From Symsagittifera roscoffensis (taxonomy: Eukaryota; Xenacoelomorpha; Acoela; Convolutidae): a DNA stretch of 64,000 nt. Under the pieces are notes generated by a model. That model was not told the DNA's origin. It did not search any database and saw only the letters and a program-made list of their open reading frames with translations. Location of the stretch: NCBI RefSeq assembly GCF_963678635.1, contig NC_087065.1:5169209-5233208 (forward strand), given 5' to 3'. The translations under genes and the position numbers were made by a program. Positions 23,143-35,777 of the stretch are shown here, piece after piece (the stretch's first letter is position 1; each line of letters opens with the position of its first letter).

Positions 23143-23877
23143 TTGTTCCGACTTTCGATACGAAAGTAACGGAATGTTTGTGCTCGGGATGGGTTTTTTT
23201 TTTCTTCAGACAAATTTCGACTTTTTAACTAGCCATTTTTGACGAAATTTTTTTATATTATTCAAAAGGTATTTCACCTGTGATCATTTTTCGTAAAGTT
23301 ACGGGGGTTCAAAAACTGCCATTTTGGCCAATTCGGGACAATTAACGCGTGATAAATTTCGCGCAATTAACGCGTAAGCGGAGATTTAATCCATCTTATA
23401 AATCGTTCCAAATTGGTTCAAGGAAGATTATATGCCATAACTCATTTGTTAATAGGAGCAAAATCTATCATTTTGTACTTAATATGGCGTGTGGGTGGAT
23501 GTTTTCACAAAATATCTCAAGTTGCAAATTTTTTTTTAATGACTTTACATTTAAAATTTTTATGTTATTTATGCTCTATAGACCTCAAAAGGTAGTCGGA
23601 ACATTCAGGGCTTCACCCTGATACAAGCAGTCTTGTTTTATTATATTAGAGGAAGAAGAAAACGCTAGAAATTACTCAAATTAAATTCCATTTTCAAATT
23701 TTAGAAAAGAAACAAAAATGAAATTGATGATCACTATCAAAAAAGTCAATCATAGTTTTATTCTTTCCAATTTTAAAAAACGTGACGGATTGTTTGTGCT
23801 TGAAAGATTTTTCTCCTGGCTAGTTTCACTTGTTTACTCAGCAGTTTCTGACAAGACTTTCCTACGGTCTGAAAAAC
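23143..23877 (+). repeat. Interspersed repeat R1, long copy A
   Basis: This copy aligns along its whole length to 43512-44282. It begins TTGTTCCGACTTTCG with a short palindrome (CTTTCG..CGAAAG), passes 'gacaattaacgcg' and 'taatatggcgtgtgggtgg', then 'gtcggaacattcagggcttc' and 'acaagcagtcttg', and ends 'ctacggtctgaaaaac'. No terminal inverted repeats, LTRs or A tail are obvious and no protein is encoded, so its class is unknown. The segment 23143-23640 is also present in shorter relics at 10776 and 39780. Confidence 0.85.
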
Positions 23878-24699
23878 ACATATGACCACTTAACGCCCTC
23901 AAAAAAATAAATGAAGATATTTAATGAGTTTTTGAGCACTTTAGTTTAATACAGAATTTCGTTAATTTTAATGATGATAACTTTAAACTGAAGTTTCGAC
24001 ATAAATTTAGTGGATTAGTGGACAAAACGGGTATATCTTACTAGCGGACTTAGGCAGAGAACGATTTTTTCAGAAGTTTTATATATTATTATTATAATAG
24101 ATAATAGTTAAATTCATGAGCTAATGTCAGTTAGAAAGCCGTTAAATAGACCTCGAGATGGAGGAATATCGTGGGCGACTGCTAGCGCAGGGGATACTTA
24201 TCGCAAGAACCCTACTAGGAATATCTGTCAAGTAAAAGACATGAAATTGTGTTTCCATCGAAAGAAACCCATTGTCTCTGGCTTTTTGAGGTTGGAAACT
24301 AATCTGACAAATACTCACAGATCCTAATATTAATATATTTTTTTGAATTTTAAAAGCTGTTTTGAGTTTGTTGGAAAAGGAATTTCTTAAGGAGTAGTTC
24401 TCTGCTGCGGTCGCACCAGTTTTACTAAGTGCTCATTGCTGGTTGAATGCTTAGTAATTTTATCCTAGTTTTAAGTCTCACCTTAGGTCGTCAAGTTGTC
24501 TTGACAAAAGTTAGAGTAGAAACAATATTTAGAAAAGGTATGAATTAATTAGTTGGTTAAATACAAAGCACTGGGTTATTAGATTATATAAACGAATCGA
24601 ACAGCTTAAAGAAATATACCTATGAGGGGAGGTTGAGCCAATCTTATTTTGTTCATCAATATTTTATCTTCTCACTAAGGTCGATGGCTGATTTGTATG
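23878..24699. other. non-coding stretch
   Basis: No gene is supported. A 67-codon plus-strand frame from ATG at 24124 has a mixed composition and no recognised motif or splice sites. Confidence 0.35.
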
Positions 24700-24825
24700 T
24701 ATGGGTCGCCCTTGGTTGTGTCCACTTCGGCACTTCTGGTTTGGTCGTCAGTATCATCTTTGCCGTAGTCCTTTGGGTACTTGTAGTCCAGACTTCCTCA
24801 GGTGTGGGTCTCTCGAGTATCTCGA
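24700..24825 (-). CDS. candidate internal exon fragment, unknown
   Basis: This 125-bp patch is about half G+C, in contrast to the AT-rich surroundings. Two minus-strand frames are open through it. One would encode a hydrophilic peptide containing DYKYPKDYGKDDTDDQTRSA and ends near CCTTAGTGAGAAG, where GTGAGA could be a donor. The overlapping plus-strand frame is hydrophobic. No family is recognised and the frame cannot be chosen with certainty. It may be an exon, a processed fragment or a transposon piece. Confidence 0.25.
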
Positions 24826-25380
24826 TTTATTATTTTATCAAACATTAATTGAGAATTTATTCTCTATTTTATTTGTGAAAAAAGGCTAGTTTAATTTTAT
24901 TGAAAAGGCAGAAAAGAAAAATTATTTATTTTGAAAAGGTCTGACTGAAGAGATCTAACTTGCTGCTTACTGAGCAAAATGAAACACTGAAGATTTCAGG
25001 CCAGTCCTTTTGCTCGTAAGCATAAACCGGCTGCTGATTCAATCTTTAATTATTCAGGTTTCACCTGCTCCTTTGTTCTCCCTTTCTTATAAGGGAATTT
25101 TCAACTAGTTTTTATTTGATTTTTTTAAATCAAATATCTTTAACTTATTAGTCACCTTTGATTAAAACGGCAGCCTTCAGTTTTATCTGATTAAAAATTC
25201 ATATTACTCTCTCTGATGCATCATTTTGCTGGTGCATCTCTGCTTAATCAAAGCAAGGAGAATTTCAGTGCAGCCGGTAAGACTGCTAAATATTTATTCA
25301 TTTTGTTTCAAATTAAAGTTAAAGGGACGTTTTATAATCGCCGCCCTTTTAAAACAGTGAGCATGAAAAAATGAGAAAAA
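24826..25380. other. non-coding stretch
   Basis: AT-rich DNA, nothing supportable. Confidence 0.4.
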
Positions 25381-25644
25381 TTGGACAAGTATTTAAAAAG
25401 TAGTGGATTTTCAAAACAAGATTTTATAGTCCTAATAAGAGTAAATCAGTCAATATCTGATTTAGATAAAAGAGGCTTTAATTTAAATGGCACGCTCCAT
25501 TTTAGAATTGGGTTGTTAAATAAACAATTAAGACAATGGTCTTTTGTCTGTGTAGTATTTTCAATACTACAGATGGTATTGATAATTTTTTGCTTTCTTA
25601 TCAATTTTTCAAATCAAACCACCGCAAGAAAACTATCTAAGTGA
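25381..25644 (+). CDS. candidate last exon of a membrane protein, unknown
   Basis: An 87-codon frame with no ATG at its 5' end runs to TGA at 25642-25644. It contains two N-glycosylation sequons (NQS and NGT), then a strongly hydrophobic stretch of about 24 residues (WSFVCVVFSILQMVLIIF onward), and finishes with a short tail ending TARKLSK. This is the layout of the last segment of a single- or multi-pass membrane protein. A TGA lies just upstream, so an exon would need to begin between that TGA and 25381, where no strong acceptor is seen. It may be chance. Confidence 0.2.
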   Translation: MDKYLKSSGFSKQDFIVLIRVNQSISDLDKRGFNLNGTLHFRIGLLNKQLRQWSFVCVVFSILQMVLIIFCFLINFSNQTTARKLSK

Positions 25645-27667
25645 AATTTCATTGGTTCTTTGAATCTGAACTTTTTTTAAATGACTGTCTTAAACTTTAG
25701 GTTTTCTCTCATATGTTGTCATGTCTAAACTCATTACAAGACCATTATATTCAAACGACCGGATTGACTAAACCTGCTTGTCATACTTTTTTCATAATTG
25801 AGAAACTTCTGGACAAACTGTTCTATAAATTGAGTACCAAAATTCATATGAAAAACCTATGTTAAACAATTTGCCATGCAATAAAGTGTATGCTAAGCTT
25901 TTGTCCATTGTTTGAAATTTAACACTTTGCGATATATTGTTGGGCAATTTCCAAAAACGCAATCGATGAGGATTTTGTAAGATGTTCAAAGTAAAAACAA
26001 TTGGTTAAAAGTGGAAGAAATCTCATAGATATTCGGCATTTAAAAATTATTTATTTAGAACTTTGTTTCAGTTTTTTGAGGGCTAAACAAAAACTATAAT
26101 TCTCGTAATTGGGCTGTAAGTTTTCACTCAAAAATTTTAGCAATTAAAAAATGTGGCCAGTTTTTTTTAGCAGATTGAATTTTAACGTACCAGAAAAACG
26201 TATAAAAAGTTTTCAAAATATTTTTCGAAACCAATCGTTGTAGTTTTTGATTTTCTGGAGTGACAAGTTCAGCCCGGACTAAATTATTGACAAAAAATCC
26301 AAAATGCGGAATGAAAAATTTCCTTTCGCAAAGTGTTTACTTGAGCATAAAAGTGATATTGCGACTTGCAAAGTTTTTGGTTGTTAGCAGTTTTTGCAAT
26401 TTTTTTTTGCAGCTTATCAAAAAAATATATCATTCAAACTCCATTTTTGGTAATAGTATGATAAGCAACTTCCTTTACACTCCCTGCATGGATTTTTATG
26501 ATTAGTGTTTTTTACTCTTTATAGTATGATTTAATCTGAAAAGGGTTTTGCGTGTATTGATGTCAACTCGGGTAATTTGTAGAGGAAATAAATCATTCAA
26601 TGCCCTAAACTTGTAGCACCTCAGAGTTCAATTGCCAGTAAAACAAAAAAAGGGTTTAATACTCAGAAAGATAAATATCTGACATTTAGAATTACTTTTA
26701 TGACTTTAGAAATGAACAAGAAGATCGGTAGCACGTAAATTCCAAGCACACAGCAATTTTTTCCTATATTCAATGCAGCCGAAACAACAAACACACTAAA
26801 CATAAAAAGTTAGGTAGAAAAAAATTGCGCTCAAAATTTAATATGACGCATATGTGATAAAAGTGATTGCGATAACTATGTATTACGCAAAGATTGTAAT
26901 AAAAACCATCAGCCCTGTAAAGTAATTGAGATGGCCTTTAAACAGTTTGAAAAAAAAGCTACGCTATAAACCAGCCAAAAACACCGAGGAAGTACTTAAC
27001 AAAGATAGCCGGTTGATGTGCATATAAAGTTTGGATAATAATTAGTTAGGTGAAGAACTCACAATCAGAGAAAACTAAAAACATATAATTTTTAAAAAAA
27101 GTTTTGGTTTGACCAAATTTTCATGTTGATTTTGTTTTGTAGAGTGCTATTGAATGTATTTGGCAATCAAATATGCAGATATTTTTTTCGGTTATTTGGA
27201 ATCTAATGAAACGCTAAAAAAGCTTACATATGAGATCACTCTCAACCCACTACGAGTTTTCATTGAGGTAGTCAAAATCAGTCGTAAAAACACACCCCCA
27301 ACACCTTGTTGGAAGCTGAGAGGGTTGAGTGAACGCTTTTGTCGGCCATTATGAGGTCAACCATTATTAATTCACAAACTCTTCCTGAGCATTAATCATA
27401 CCCTATTTCGCCAACCCGCACCAAACAAAAGCTTCTAATCTGGATAGAAACTTTGTATAGATAATCGAACCTAATTTGGTGTTTTCTGTACAGAAATGTT
27501 TGGTTTCTCATCTAACATTAGAAATCGACAGTTTCTGAAATAAATAACCAAAAATCAGCTCGCTGCTCAGCTGCAACGAGATGAAGGTGCTTCGAATATA
27601 CACAATGCAAATTACCACTTGTTATAACAAGTTTTACTTTGCATTAAGTTGCTGAAAGTATTCATGT
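25645..27667. other. long non-coding stretch
   Basis: No gene, repeat or RNA feature can be supported. Frames at 26260-26505 and 27154-27354 (plus) are low-complexity or lack context. Confidence 0.4.
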
Positions 27668-27745
27668 TAGCAGGCTGGATGGGCTAGAGGGGATTATAAC
27701 AGTCTAATCAACAGAAGAGCTGGTGTTCGAGCAACAGCAGGAGTT
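27668..27745 (+). other. weak tRNA-like segment
   Basis: GGATGGGCTAGAGG resembles an A box and, about 45 bp later, GGTGTTCGAGCAAC resembles a B box flanked by GCTG...CAGC, which could form a T-arm. The anticodon stem and acceptor pairing are not convincing, so this is at best a decayed tRNA or SINE head. Confidence 0.2.
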
Positions 27746-27794
27746 TTTTTTTATCAAAGCTAGCAAAATCAGTAAATATTTTTTATATAATTGC

Positions 27795-27910
27795 CTGCAA
27801 AAGATGTCAAAAACGCCGTTTTAACAGTTTTTTTTTGGAAGATTTTAATTAAAAATTGCGTTTCGGCGCCTGCTCTCTTTTTTAATTAGTATATAAACGC
27901 AACAATGTTC
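27795..27910 (+). mobile_element. hAT-like MITE fragment (copy 6)
   Basis: This short internal relic of the MITE family has AAAAATTGCGTTTCGGCG, a 'cctgctctc' block and 'tagtatata', in the same order as the copies at 3916 and 30770. Neither end is present. Confidence 0.4.
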
Positions 27911-30769
27911 CTGGGATAATGATCGGTTATTATGGATTTTCACGGACTATCTCCATAAACTTCTAAAATAATCCCATTTTAAAGAATGAGATTAAAATTT
28001 GTTATATTGTTTGAAATTTCTCTACAGCTGTTTTTGCCTTGTTTTCTTCCCTACCAAAATTAGGTCAAATAAGGTCTCCATTGTGATTTCAAAAAGCTCG
28101 GAAAATCAATTAAATCGACTTAAAATTAAAAAGATTGACTTTTTTTCATTTTTTTTCAAAAATTCACCAACTCTGCCATTCCTAATTCATTAACTTATCA
28201 ACACCTCCCCTCCTAACACAGATTTATTCCGCAACGAACTTGAAACATTTACAAGGAAATAGGCGAAAAATGTGGTGTTTTGGGGTTCTCATTATGTGAG
28301 TTAAAATGAGAAGAGGATATTGTTTTGCAAAATTTAAATAAATAAATGTATGTTTATACAACGAGTGGGCTTTCCGTAATGCACAAAAAGCTCCAATTTT
28401 TGCAGAAATTTCGGAAAAAACAACGATAATAATCTATAATAATCCTTAGTAATGGATTTAAACTGGATTGTATTCGATTTAAACTCTTTGAAAAGATTGC
28501 ATTATAACGGATTAGAATGGGTTGCCAAGTCCCACATTGTAATGATAATCAAATGATTTTGAATACAAAGTCGACTATAATCGATTGTTATCCATGGAAT
28601 TTAAGTCCGGATACTAGCGCTGAAGACGCTTCGACAAAAGTTTTAGGATAGGCTTAACAGAAGTCTTTGGGTGAATAGTCTTAATAGAAGATGATAAACT
28701 TTGGGTGTTAGGGGGGCAAATCAATGAGATGAATCCAACGCAGCCGCTCAAAATATTCTTCTGATTTTCGTTTCATTTTTCGCTTATTTCTGTTATTTAA
28801 TTTTGGCTTAAAAAAAGATATGATAATGCATGGCGCTCACCTGACAACTACCGTTTGTTCCATTTGTCATAATTCACTTAGATTGAAGCAGTCGATCTCC
28901 GATTGTGGTTTTGAATTTAAATCCATATGCTTACAATAAGAGTTTAAACGACGATTAGAAGGCTTGAATTTTAGGTCAAGTTTCCTTAGAAAACGTTGGA
29001 AAACGGAATGACCGCTGTTTGCTAAGGTCTACAAGAGTTGTGTGTTTTCTGATGCCATCGGAAAATATGTAAGAAAATATATGGGGACTGAGGTTAATAG
29101 CTTGGTAAGGCAGAGGAGAAGAGTTTTGCTAAATCTCATACAAGCGAATAAATCTTATTATTGTATCTGTTTTCCAATAATTTTCACAGGCATATTTAAT
29201 AAAAAAATTATCTATTGAAATTCGATTATATTTTCAAGGTTTGATAAAATATTTTATTATATTAAAATTGGCTCGTGATTTAACGTTCGATTTTGATCAA
29301 TTTCTTCCAAAAGAATAAAATCTGAAATACTATCAGTAAAGTGTCGTTAATGTGCTGGTCATTGTTAATCCGTAGCTGATGATAAATTTAAACCTTTAGA
29401 AAAATTCTTTTTAAAGTAGCAATTGATTAAAAAAGAACTCGGAAGATAAAAATTGAAACATTATTCAGTTGGCTTAGAAACGGAATCAAATTACTTATTT
29501 AAAAGAAATTTTAAAAAGTAAGTGAAATCCTTTAAAACTTACCTGCTAATTGGCCCTTCGTGATTCAAACATCAGTAAAAATTGCTTTGTCTAATACCAC
29601 ATCCCGTGGGGTGTTTTTCATTCACTTAGATTTGTTATCAAATTAAGCTGCCCCTTTCTGTTATTCAAATTTCGAATTTACTTTGTGAGTTTTGCTTTTT
29701 TTTTTCAAAAATGAAAACTCAATGGGCTGAATCCGATCAGAAATGACTAGTGACTTGAGGCCTAAATTGGCGGGCTGAACACGGTCTTATTTTTGCAGAA
29801 GAATAAAAGAAAGGCACTGATTTGAAATAGTTCGAGGCTACAAGATTGGAGAGCACTCAATTCGAAAATTCAACAACAGTCCCGATCGTGATGACGCCAG
29901 TCCAATTGAAGCAAAATGATGTCGCTGACAAACCAGAGCAAAGATTCCAGTCAATGAAGTTGCGTTTTTAAATACCTCCTGGGTTATTTTTATGATCTGC
30001 TTTGGTTTATTTTCATTTTTGCCTAATCCAACAAAAAATGGTGCCGCTTTTTATACATATTTAATTTGAGGAAAACAAAGATAACAACAAAGAAACGCAA
30101 TGGGGAGCTTTCACAAAGTTCTTTTTGAGTGATCTGCTCTTTGTTGATGTTCAGACCCCTGAATGAGTAATCACATTTTCAAAAAAATTCGACAACAAAG
30201 GATTGTTTTCTGTTTTCAGATGACCGAATGACACTATGTTACATTTGGTTAACCCGAAATAGTTCAATAAATAGTAATCTGAAAAAAAAAACATTTTTTT
30301 CCGACCATTGAAAATGGGGAGGCACTTTGTATTCCGATGGGTTTCAGTTTTTTGATTTTTTCAAGCAAAATACGGTAACGCAAATAATAATTGGACTGGA
30401 TTGACAGAGTCGATATCATATTCAAGTCCTTTGAGTCGTGATTCGAGCGACATCAAAAAATTTCAAAAAAATTTCCAAGTGTCGAGAAAAAGCTCCATTT
30501 TTAGCCGTTTTTAGCTTCATCTTAGGAATCGAAAACTTCAGTATTTTGGGAGAAATAATTTTTTCTTCCAATAGTGCTTTCCAATTTGCATATTTTACAA
30601 TGACGGACAAAAATGCTTAAGCTCTACTTTTTCGCTCAGATTTCTTTATCACACCAAGCCGAAAAAACGACACTAATTGGAAAAAAATGTGCTGTAATTT
30701 TTTAAGACTGGTCGGAACAATCTGTGCTATTCTTGTTTTTCTTGCATTTGCCATACCTAGCAAACAGTA
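27911..30769. other. long non-coding stretch with a GATTATAATC cluster
   Basis: At about 28425-28590 several variants of TTATAATC occur close together, as at 2429-3356. Near 29790-29960 a patch with a possible acceptor (TTATTTTTGCAG) has two short overlapping open frames of mixed composition, but neither joins to the acceptor without a stop. No gene is supported. Confidence 0.35.
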
Positions 30770-31095
30770 TTGGATCTAGAATTTTCCCGAAAGTGGAGCG
30801 GATTTTCTGCCTTTTGTTGAGCGTCGATCAATTTTCCGGTTTCCCCCGAATCACAATCAAAACATTAATTTTTAGTGCCTCAGACAAAATGTTGAAAAAT
30901 ACGGCAAAAAAACGCTTTTAGGCGTTTATTGAAAAACGCTTTGACCTATAAATTGCGGTTTTAAGCGTACGCATGCTCATCTCTCAAATTTAGTATATAT
31001 TGGCCCGAAGAAAAATTGTAGAGTCGGTCAGAAAAACACAGACGTCGTTAAGTAGTACCAAAGGGGATTATTAGGTTTCACAGCGCTAAAGCCGC
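30770..31095 (+). mobile_element. hAT-like MITE remnant (copy 4)
   Basis: This diverged copy keeps the internal blocks 'gaaaaacgctttgacctataaattgc', 'ctctcaaatttagtatatattgg', 'gagtcggtcagaaaaacaca' and 'agtaccaaagggg' in family order. The inverted ends and poly-G block are lost. Confidence 0.5.
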
Positions 31096-33778
31096 TACTG
31101 CTTGCAAACAATATTGATGAATATTTTAGAGAGCGATTTATGGTTTTGACTAAACACTTGAACGTCACTCTCGAAAAAATTTAGCCTTGAATAAAGAGCG
31201 ACAGAAGAGAAGAATACAAAGTCAGTAAAATTTTCTTTCAATTCAAATTATGAATCATACGAAAAAAATTATTAAGTTTTTAAACAAGGTTTGTTTGAAA
31301 TCCATCAAAAATCACAAGCCTTACAATAGATTTGACATCAAATTACATAAAACCGAATTGATTCAATTGAAGCTAGCAACTCTGCCTAGGATCAATCATG
31401 GACATTTGCCCTCTTGACGCTGACCCTAATGTGTGGGTGTTACAAACAATTTGTTTTTATTTCAAAAAAAACAAACCCAGACGACGAATGAAAAAATAAG
31501 CTGATCTGATTTTTAAATTTTAAACTTAATTTAATGTGGTCTTTCAAAGTGAAGTCCCCTAGCACCATCACTGGTAGCAGTATCAAATTTGTTATCATGA
31601 CCTTTTTCATATAAGTTGGCAAAACAAAGGTGAATTCGTAATTTTGCCAAAAATTGCTCTAGCAAAATTGTTTTAGTTCTGAAACTTCCTAGTTATAGGC
31701 CCCTGTTATCTGTGACATCTGTTTAGAATTTCTATAACTTCTGAAAAACAGGATGTTGACTTTTGGACAAAGGATATGCAACTGAGCACATGCGGCAGTA
31801 ACCAGTGAACAAGTTCCAGAGGGCCTTCAGTTTACTAAACCTAAACTGAAGCCCACAATCAAGAGATTTTTATGGAAACTGGAAAGCAAGTTCTACAAAA
31901 AGGCTTGGTTGATGAGCATGGAAGGTTTTATTGAACTGTTCTGTCAACGCAATAAAAATCGTGTAAATTGCTTTGTTTTTATTTTTTAAGCACACTGTCG
32001 TGTAAATCTTTGATATAAGTGTCTCTTTTACCTTGGTTTGACACAAATTGTTTTTGAAAAAACAATTTAATAGATTCCGTTGCAGAATTAAGATGTTGCG
32101 AAAAATTGGCCAACATTTTTAACCCAAAACGGATTGTTTTTGGAGTTGATTTTTAAAAAACAACGCAAAATTTATCAGTTCAATTTTTGACAAAATTATT
32201 CGAAAGTCTCTAAGTTTTTCTCATAAAAACAAAGCTTAAAAAGGGCAAATCTTCGAAATTGTTTTTTTAAAATACAAAATTATTATTTGATATAGTGAAG
32301 TTGACATTATTGCCTCTCGTTGTTTTTACAAATTTGAGAAATTTAGTTGCTTTTTAAGCTTTTCAATTTTGTTGGGCTACGAAAGAGGCTCGTTTTCTAT
32401 AGATTTGTCCACAATTGAATCGGTAATTTTTGTGCAGTTTTTGGTTGACTAAAAATTTAGAAATGATCTGTTTTTGAGGTAAGATTGTTGGCCCGTTTTT
32501 TAAAAACAAAATGCACCAAAATAATTCTGGTAAGTTTTTTTTTATTGTCAAAAGTCATCCTCATTTGTGTAAAACGCAATTTAAATTTCAAGTTTTGTCC
32601 GGATAATTTCAATCAGCACTATAATGCTTTAGCCACAAACTGGACAAAAAGAAAAACAATTCGTGTGATTCTAAGCACAAAACCTTTACTGAGGCTGTTG
32701 ATCAAATTGACGAATAACAGATTTGTTTCGCTCGATCCCTATCAGTTTCAGTGATTTATCAAAGCAACTCTTAGAACCTTCAACTATTTTCGCCGATGGT
32801 AACTTTAAAAAATCCACTCCATTAAAGGACGAACTAAATTGCTAAAGTGTATGCTAATTTTCTGCTTTGTAACCGCAGTCCCCACACATTAGCAAGGAAA
32901 GGAGATAGTTAAGAGAGGCTCAACTCCTGTTACTGACAAGCGACCGTTAGCTATCGTTAGCGGACTGCTAAGTTTTAAGAGAGTCTTAACGAGCTCAAGA
33001 GCTCCCTTGCCTTGAAATGATGATAAAACTCTATAACTCTCGGCCGCTTCTTTACGGAAAGTTACAAAAAACGTTATTGTAGCTGCCAAAGTTGATATAA
33101 TGTCAAAGAACATTTATCCCATATCACAGACTTTTCCCAACAAAATAGGACGGTCTGCAAAAACCGATCGACATTTTTCTCACCCAAATCATGGGTTAAA
33201 TTAATGAACAGCCCTGGGACAGAAAAGAACAAAAAACAATTGAAAAACTGAAAAATTCAAGAAACCTTGCTTTTAAATCTATTTTTCGCAAGGATGGGTT
33301 TTCCTTATAATTCATGAATTGCCTTCGCTTTGATTCATGAAAAACAAGCAAAAAATTTCTAATTTACGTGCCTATTATATTCTAAGATTCATTGCTGAGC
33401 CATTGCTTTGTTTTTAGTTCTGAAACCCAAGTATTTAGATCGAAGGTTTAAAAAAAACATGCGCTAATGCCAAAGCTTGGAAATTTTCTTAAATCATGAT
33501 TGAAGAAAATATTATAAGCTATAAATAGCTCCCAAAAATAGAAATCCTTTGATTTTTGTCAAATCTCAGAAAATTGGACCCCTTTATTATCAGTTTGAGT
33601 TTTAATAAATTAATGCTTAAATTTGTCAAAAATTTTGCGGCATACTGTAATTTAAGAAGTTGTCTAAAATTAAGGAGTTGTCATAGTGTCCAGAAAATGG
33701 TTGTTTCCCTTATCATGCTGTTTTATTGAGAAAAGCAAGGGAAGGAACACAGAAATCTGTTTTTCTACAACATTTTAG
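31096..33778. other. long non-coding stretch
   Basis: AT-rich DNA with no supported gene, RNA or repeat. Frames such as 32485-32754 (plus, 89 codons, TTG start) have no supporting signal. Confidence 0.4.
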
Positions 33779-34035
33779 CTGGGGCGTATCTATGATTTTC
33801 ACGAGAGGGACGGATTTTCAGAAAAAATTCAAAAATTTTTGTTGAAATTTTTTAAGGTTGCGACTAACTTGATTTTCCGAGCTCTCCCAAAGAGCTATAA
33901 AAAAACCCTGTTGTGGCTAAATTTTGTGTCGCAGGCAGAATCTTGCTGAGAAAACAGGCCAAAAAAGGCGCCTTTAGAAATTTTTAGGGTCCTTCAGCCA
34001 AAAATGGATGTCTCATATTAATACAAAGGGGTCCC
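33779..34035 (+). mobile_element. hAT-like MITE (copy 5)
   Basis: It begins CTGGGGCGTATCTATG, a decayed 5' inverted end, and keeps 'gcgactaacttgattttccgagctc', 'aacaggccaaaaaagg', 'ccttcagccaaaaatggatg' and 'aatacaaaggggtccc'. The segment between 'ggcgc' and 'cctttagaaa' is shorter than in the full copy, and the 3' end is missing. Confidence 0.6.
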
Positions 34036-35369
34036 AAACGACAGCAATTGCTCGAAAATCGGACCACTTGAAAGCAAAACGTTTAACAATTGTAACGTTG
34101 TGAAGGAGTTTTCACAGTGTTTATTAATCAAATAACAGTTTTGAATAGATTTATCAAGCACTGAAAATATATTGATGATGATTGTCAGAAACGGATTTGG
34201 GAGAAACTTGCAAACGTTCAGCTGTTATTTTTCCTGGAGGCAAACTAATTTCAAAGACCAAACAGCTAGAGCCAAGGCAAATTTTAGAACAAAAAAACTG
34301 CAATAAAAGTAAAGGAAAATGGAAAATTAGTTTTCTGGAGGTTTTTAGAACTTATTGTTGCTTAAGGTAAAAAAAATGACTGGGAGAAGGAGCCATAAGA
34401 ACTAGTTAGTAATAATAAAAATTTGAAAACAATACCAGAAAAATTAGATTGGAATTTCAATCTAAAATTTTCAGTGTGAAAAACTATTAAAATAAAAACT
34501 AAAACTGAAAACACACCTTTTGTCATTGTCTTAGAAAACATGGATTCCTGAAGGAATCAGGGTTGAAAAACGTTTGATGTGATAATCCGTTTGACCCCTC
34601 CAAAATCTTTTTTGGACGTTCTTTTTTTGCGCGTGTCATGAGCTCAATTCATTTTGAGCAGTAACATACTCCATTAAATTCTTCATGAGTAAGAGTGTCA
34701 ACAAAAAAGTCATTTGATAAGAGAAAAAGAGAAAACGTTTTGTTTTCTAGTGATCATGACAAACCAAAATTTTGAAAGTTTGGTCAAAATTTGCCGCGAC
34801 TTTCATATCATCTGAACCAATTGTTAAATCTTCAAAATCTTTCTTCTGAAACTCTCTCAAACTGAGTTTGGCCTTGAAGTGTTTATTCTCTTCCAGAAGC
34901 AAAAAAAAGCAAGCTGAAACAAACTCTGAAAAACAATTAAACAAATCACAAAAAATGTCCATTTAATAAATTTCTTGCACTTTTCAAAATTTTTAATAAT
35001 TAAGAATTACTATTGTAATTTTTGGTGCTTTATTTTAAGCAACCACTTGCATTGAGAATTCAGGGATAAAAATTGATTATAGTGGAAACTAATTTTTTAA
35101 GATATTGTGAGCTCAATCCATTATTGCCTCAAACTGAGACCCTGAAATTGTTTATATTGTCATTAAAATCTAATTCTTTCATAAAAAGAATATCCTTTAC
35201 AATCCAATGTAATTGATTATACTCCATTTAAAATCCCTCATAGCTGTTTATAATAGCTGGTAAACTTCTATATAATTTGCAAATTTATTTGAAAAACTTT
35301 CAACATCTTCTGCTATGCTCACGGCCTATTGGAATACTAAACCAACTCATTTTTATAACACATTTCATC
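34036..35369. other. non-coding stretch with TTATAATC-like motifs at the end
   Basis: No gene is supported. From about 35070 to 35285 degenerate ATTGATTATAG, CATTATAATAGC and similar motifs recall the palindromic decamer clusters elsewhere in the window. Confidence 0.35.
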
Positions 35370-35760
35370 TCCTGTACCACTTACCTTCTCCGCTCATGTT
35401 CAAACCTTCTCCCGTTTGTTCCTTCTTCCAATTTTTAACCACCCCATTTTAAACGCTCCTAGTTCACCCTCCCCTTCCTTCCCCAAGTTCCCCAGTTTAT
35501 CAACCCCCATCCCCCCAGCTTAATCTACCCTCAGTTTAGAACCCCTCCCCTCAGTTCCTCCCTGCTTTAACCGTTTAACCCGCTTCGCCTCCCACCCCAA
35601 GTTTGCTCCCTTCCCCACTCTTGTCCCCTCCAAGTGTACAACCCCGCGTATACCTCTCATTTACATCCCCTTACTTACACTCCTGGTGGCCCCTTCCCCT
35701 CACGTTTATCCCGTAACGGTTTATCCCGTAATGGTTTATCCCGTAACAGTATCGGGACAG
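35370..35760 (+). repeat. pyrimidine-rich tract with 15-bp tandem repeat
   Basis: The plus strand is mostly C and T for nearly 400 bp, with many runs of three to seven C. This contrasts sharply with the AT-rich surroundings. It ends in three head-to-tail copies of GTTTATCCCGTAAYG (35704-35748) and then a G run near 35766-35777. It is low-complexity DNA with marked strand asymmetry and no coding evidence. A short frame on the other strand is a by-product of the composition. Confidence 0.8.
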
Positions 35761-35777
35761 TAAACGGGGGGGGGGGG

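Noticed and set aside
29790-29960. Possible exon after TTATTTTTGCAG
   Set aside because: None of the three frames stays open from the acceptor into the coding-like part.
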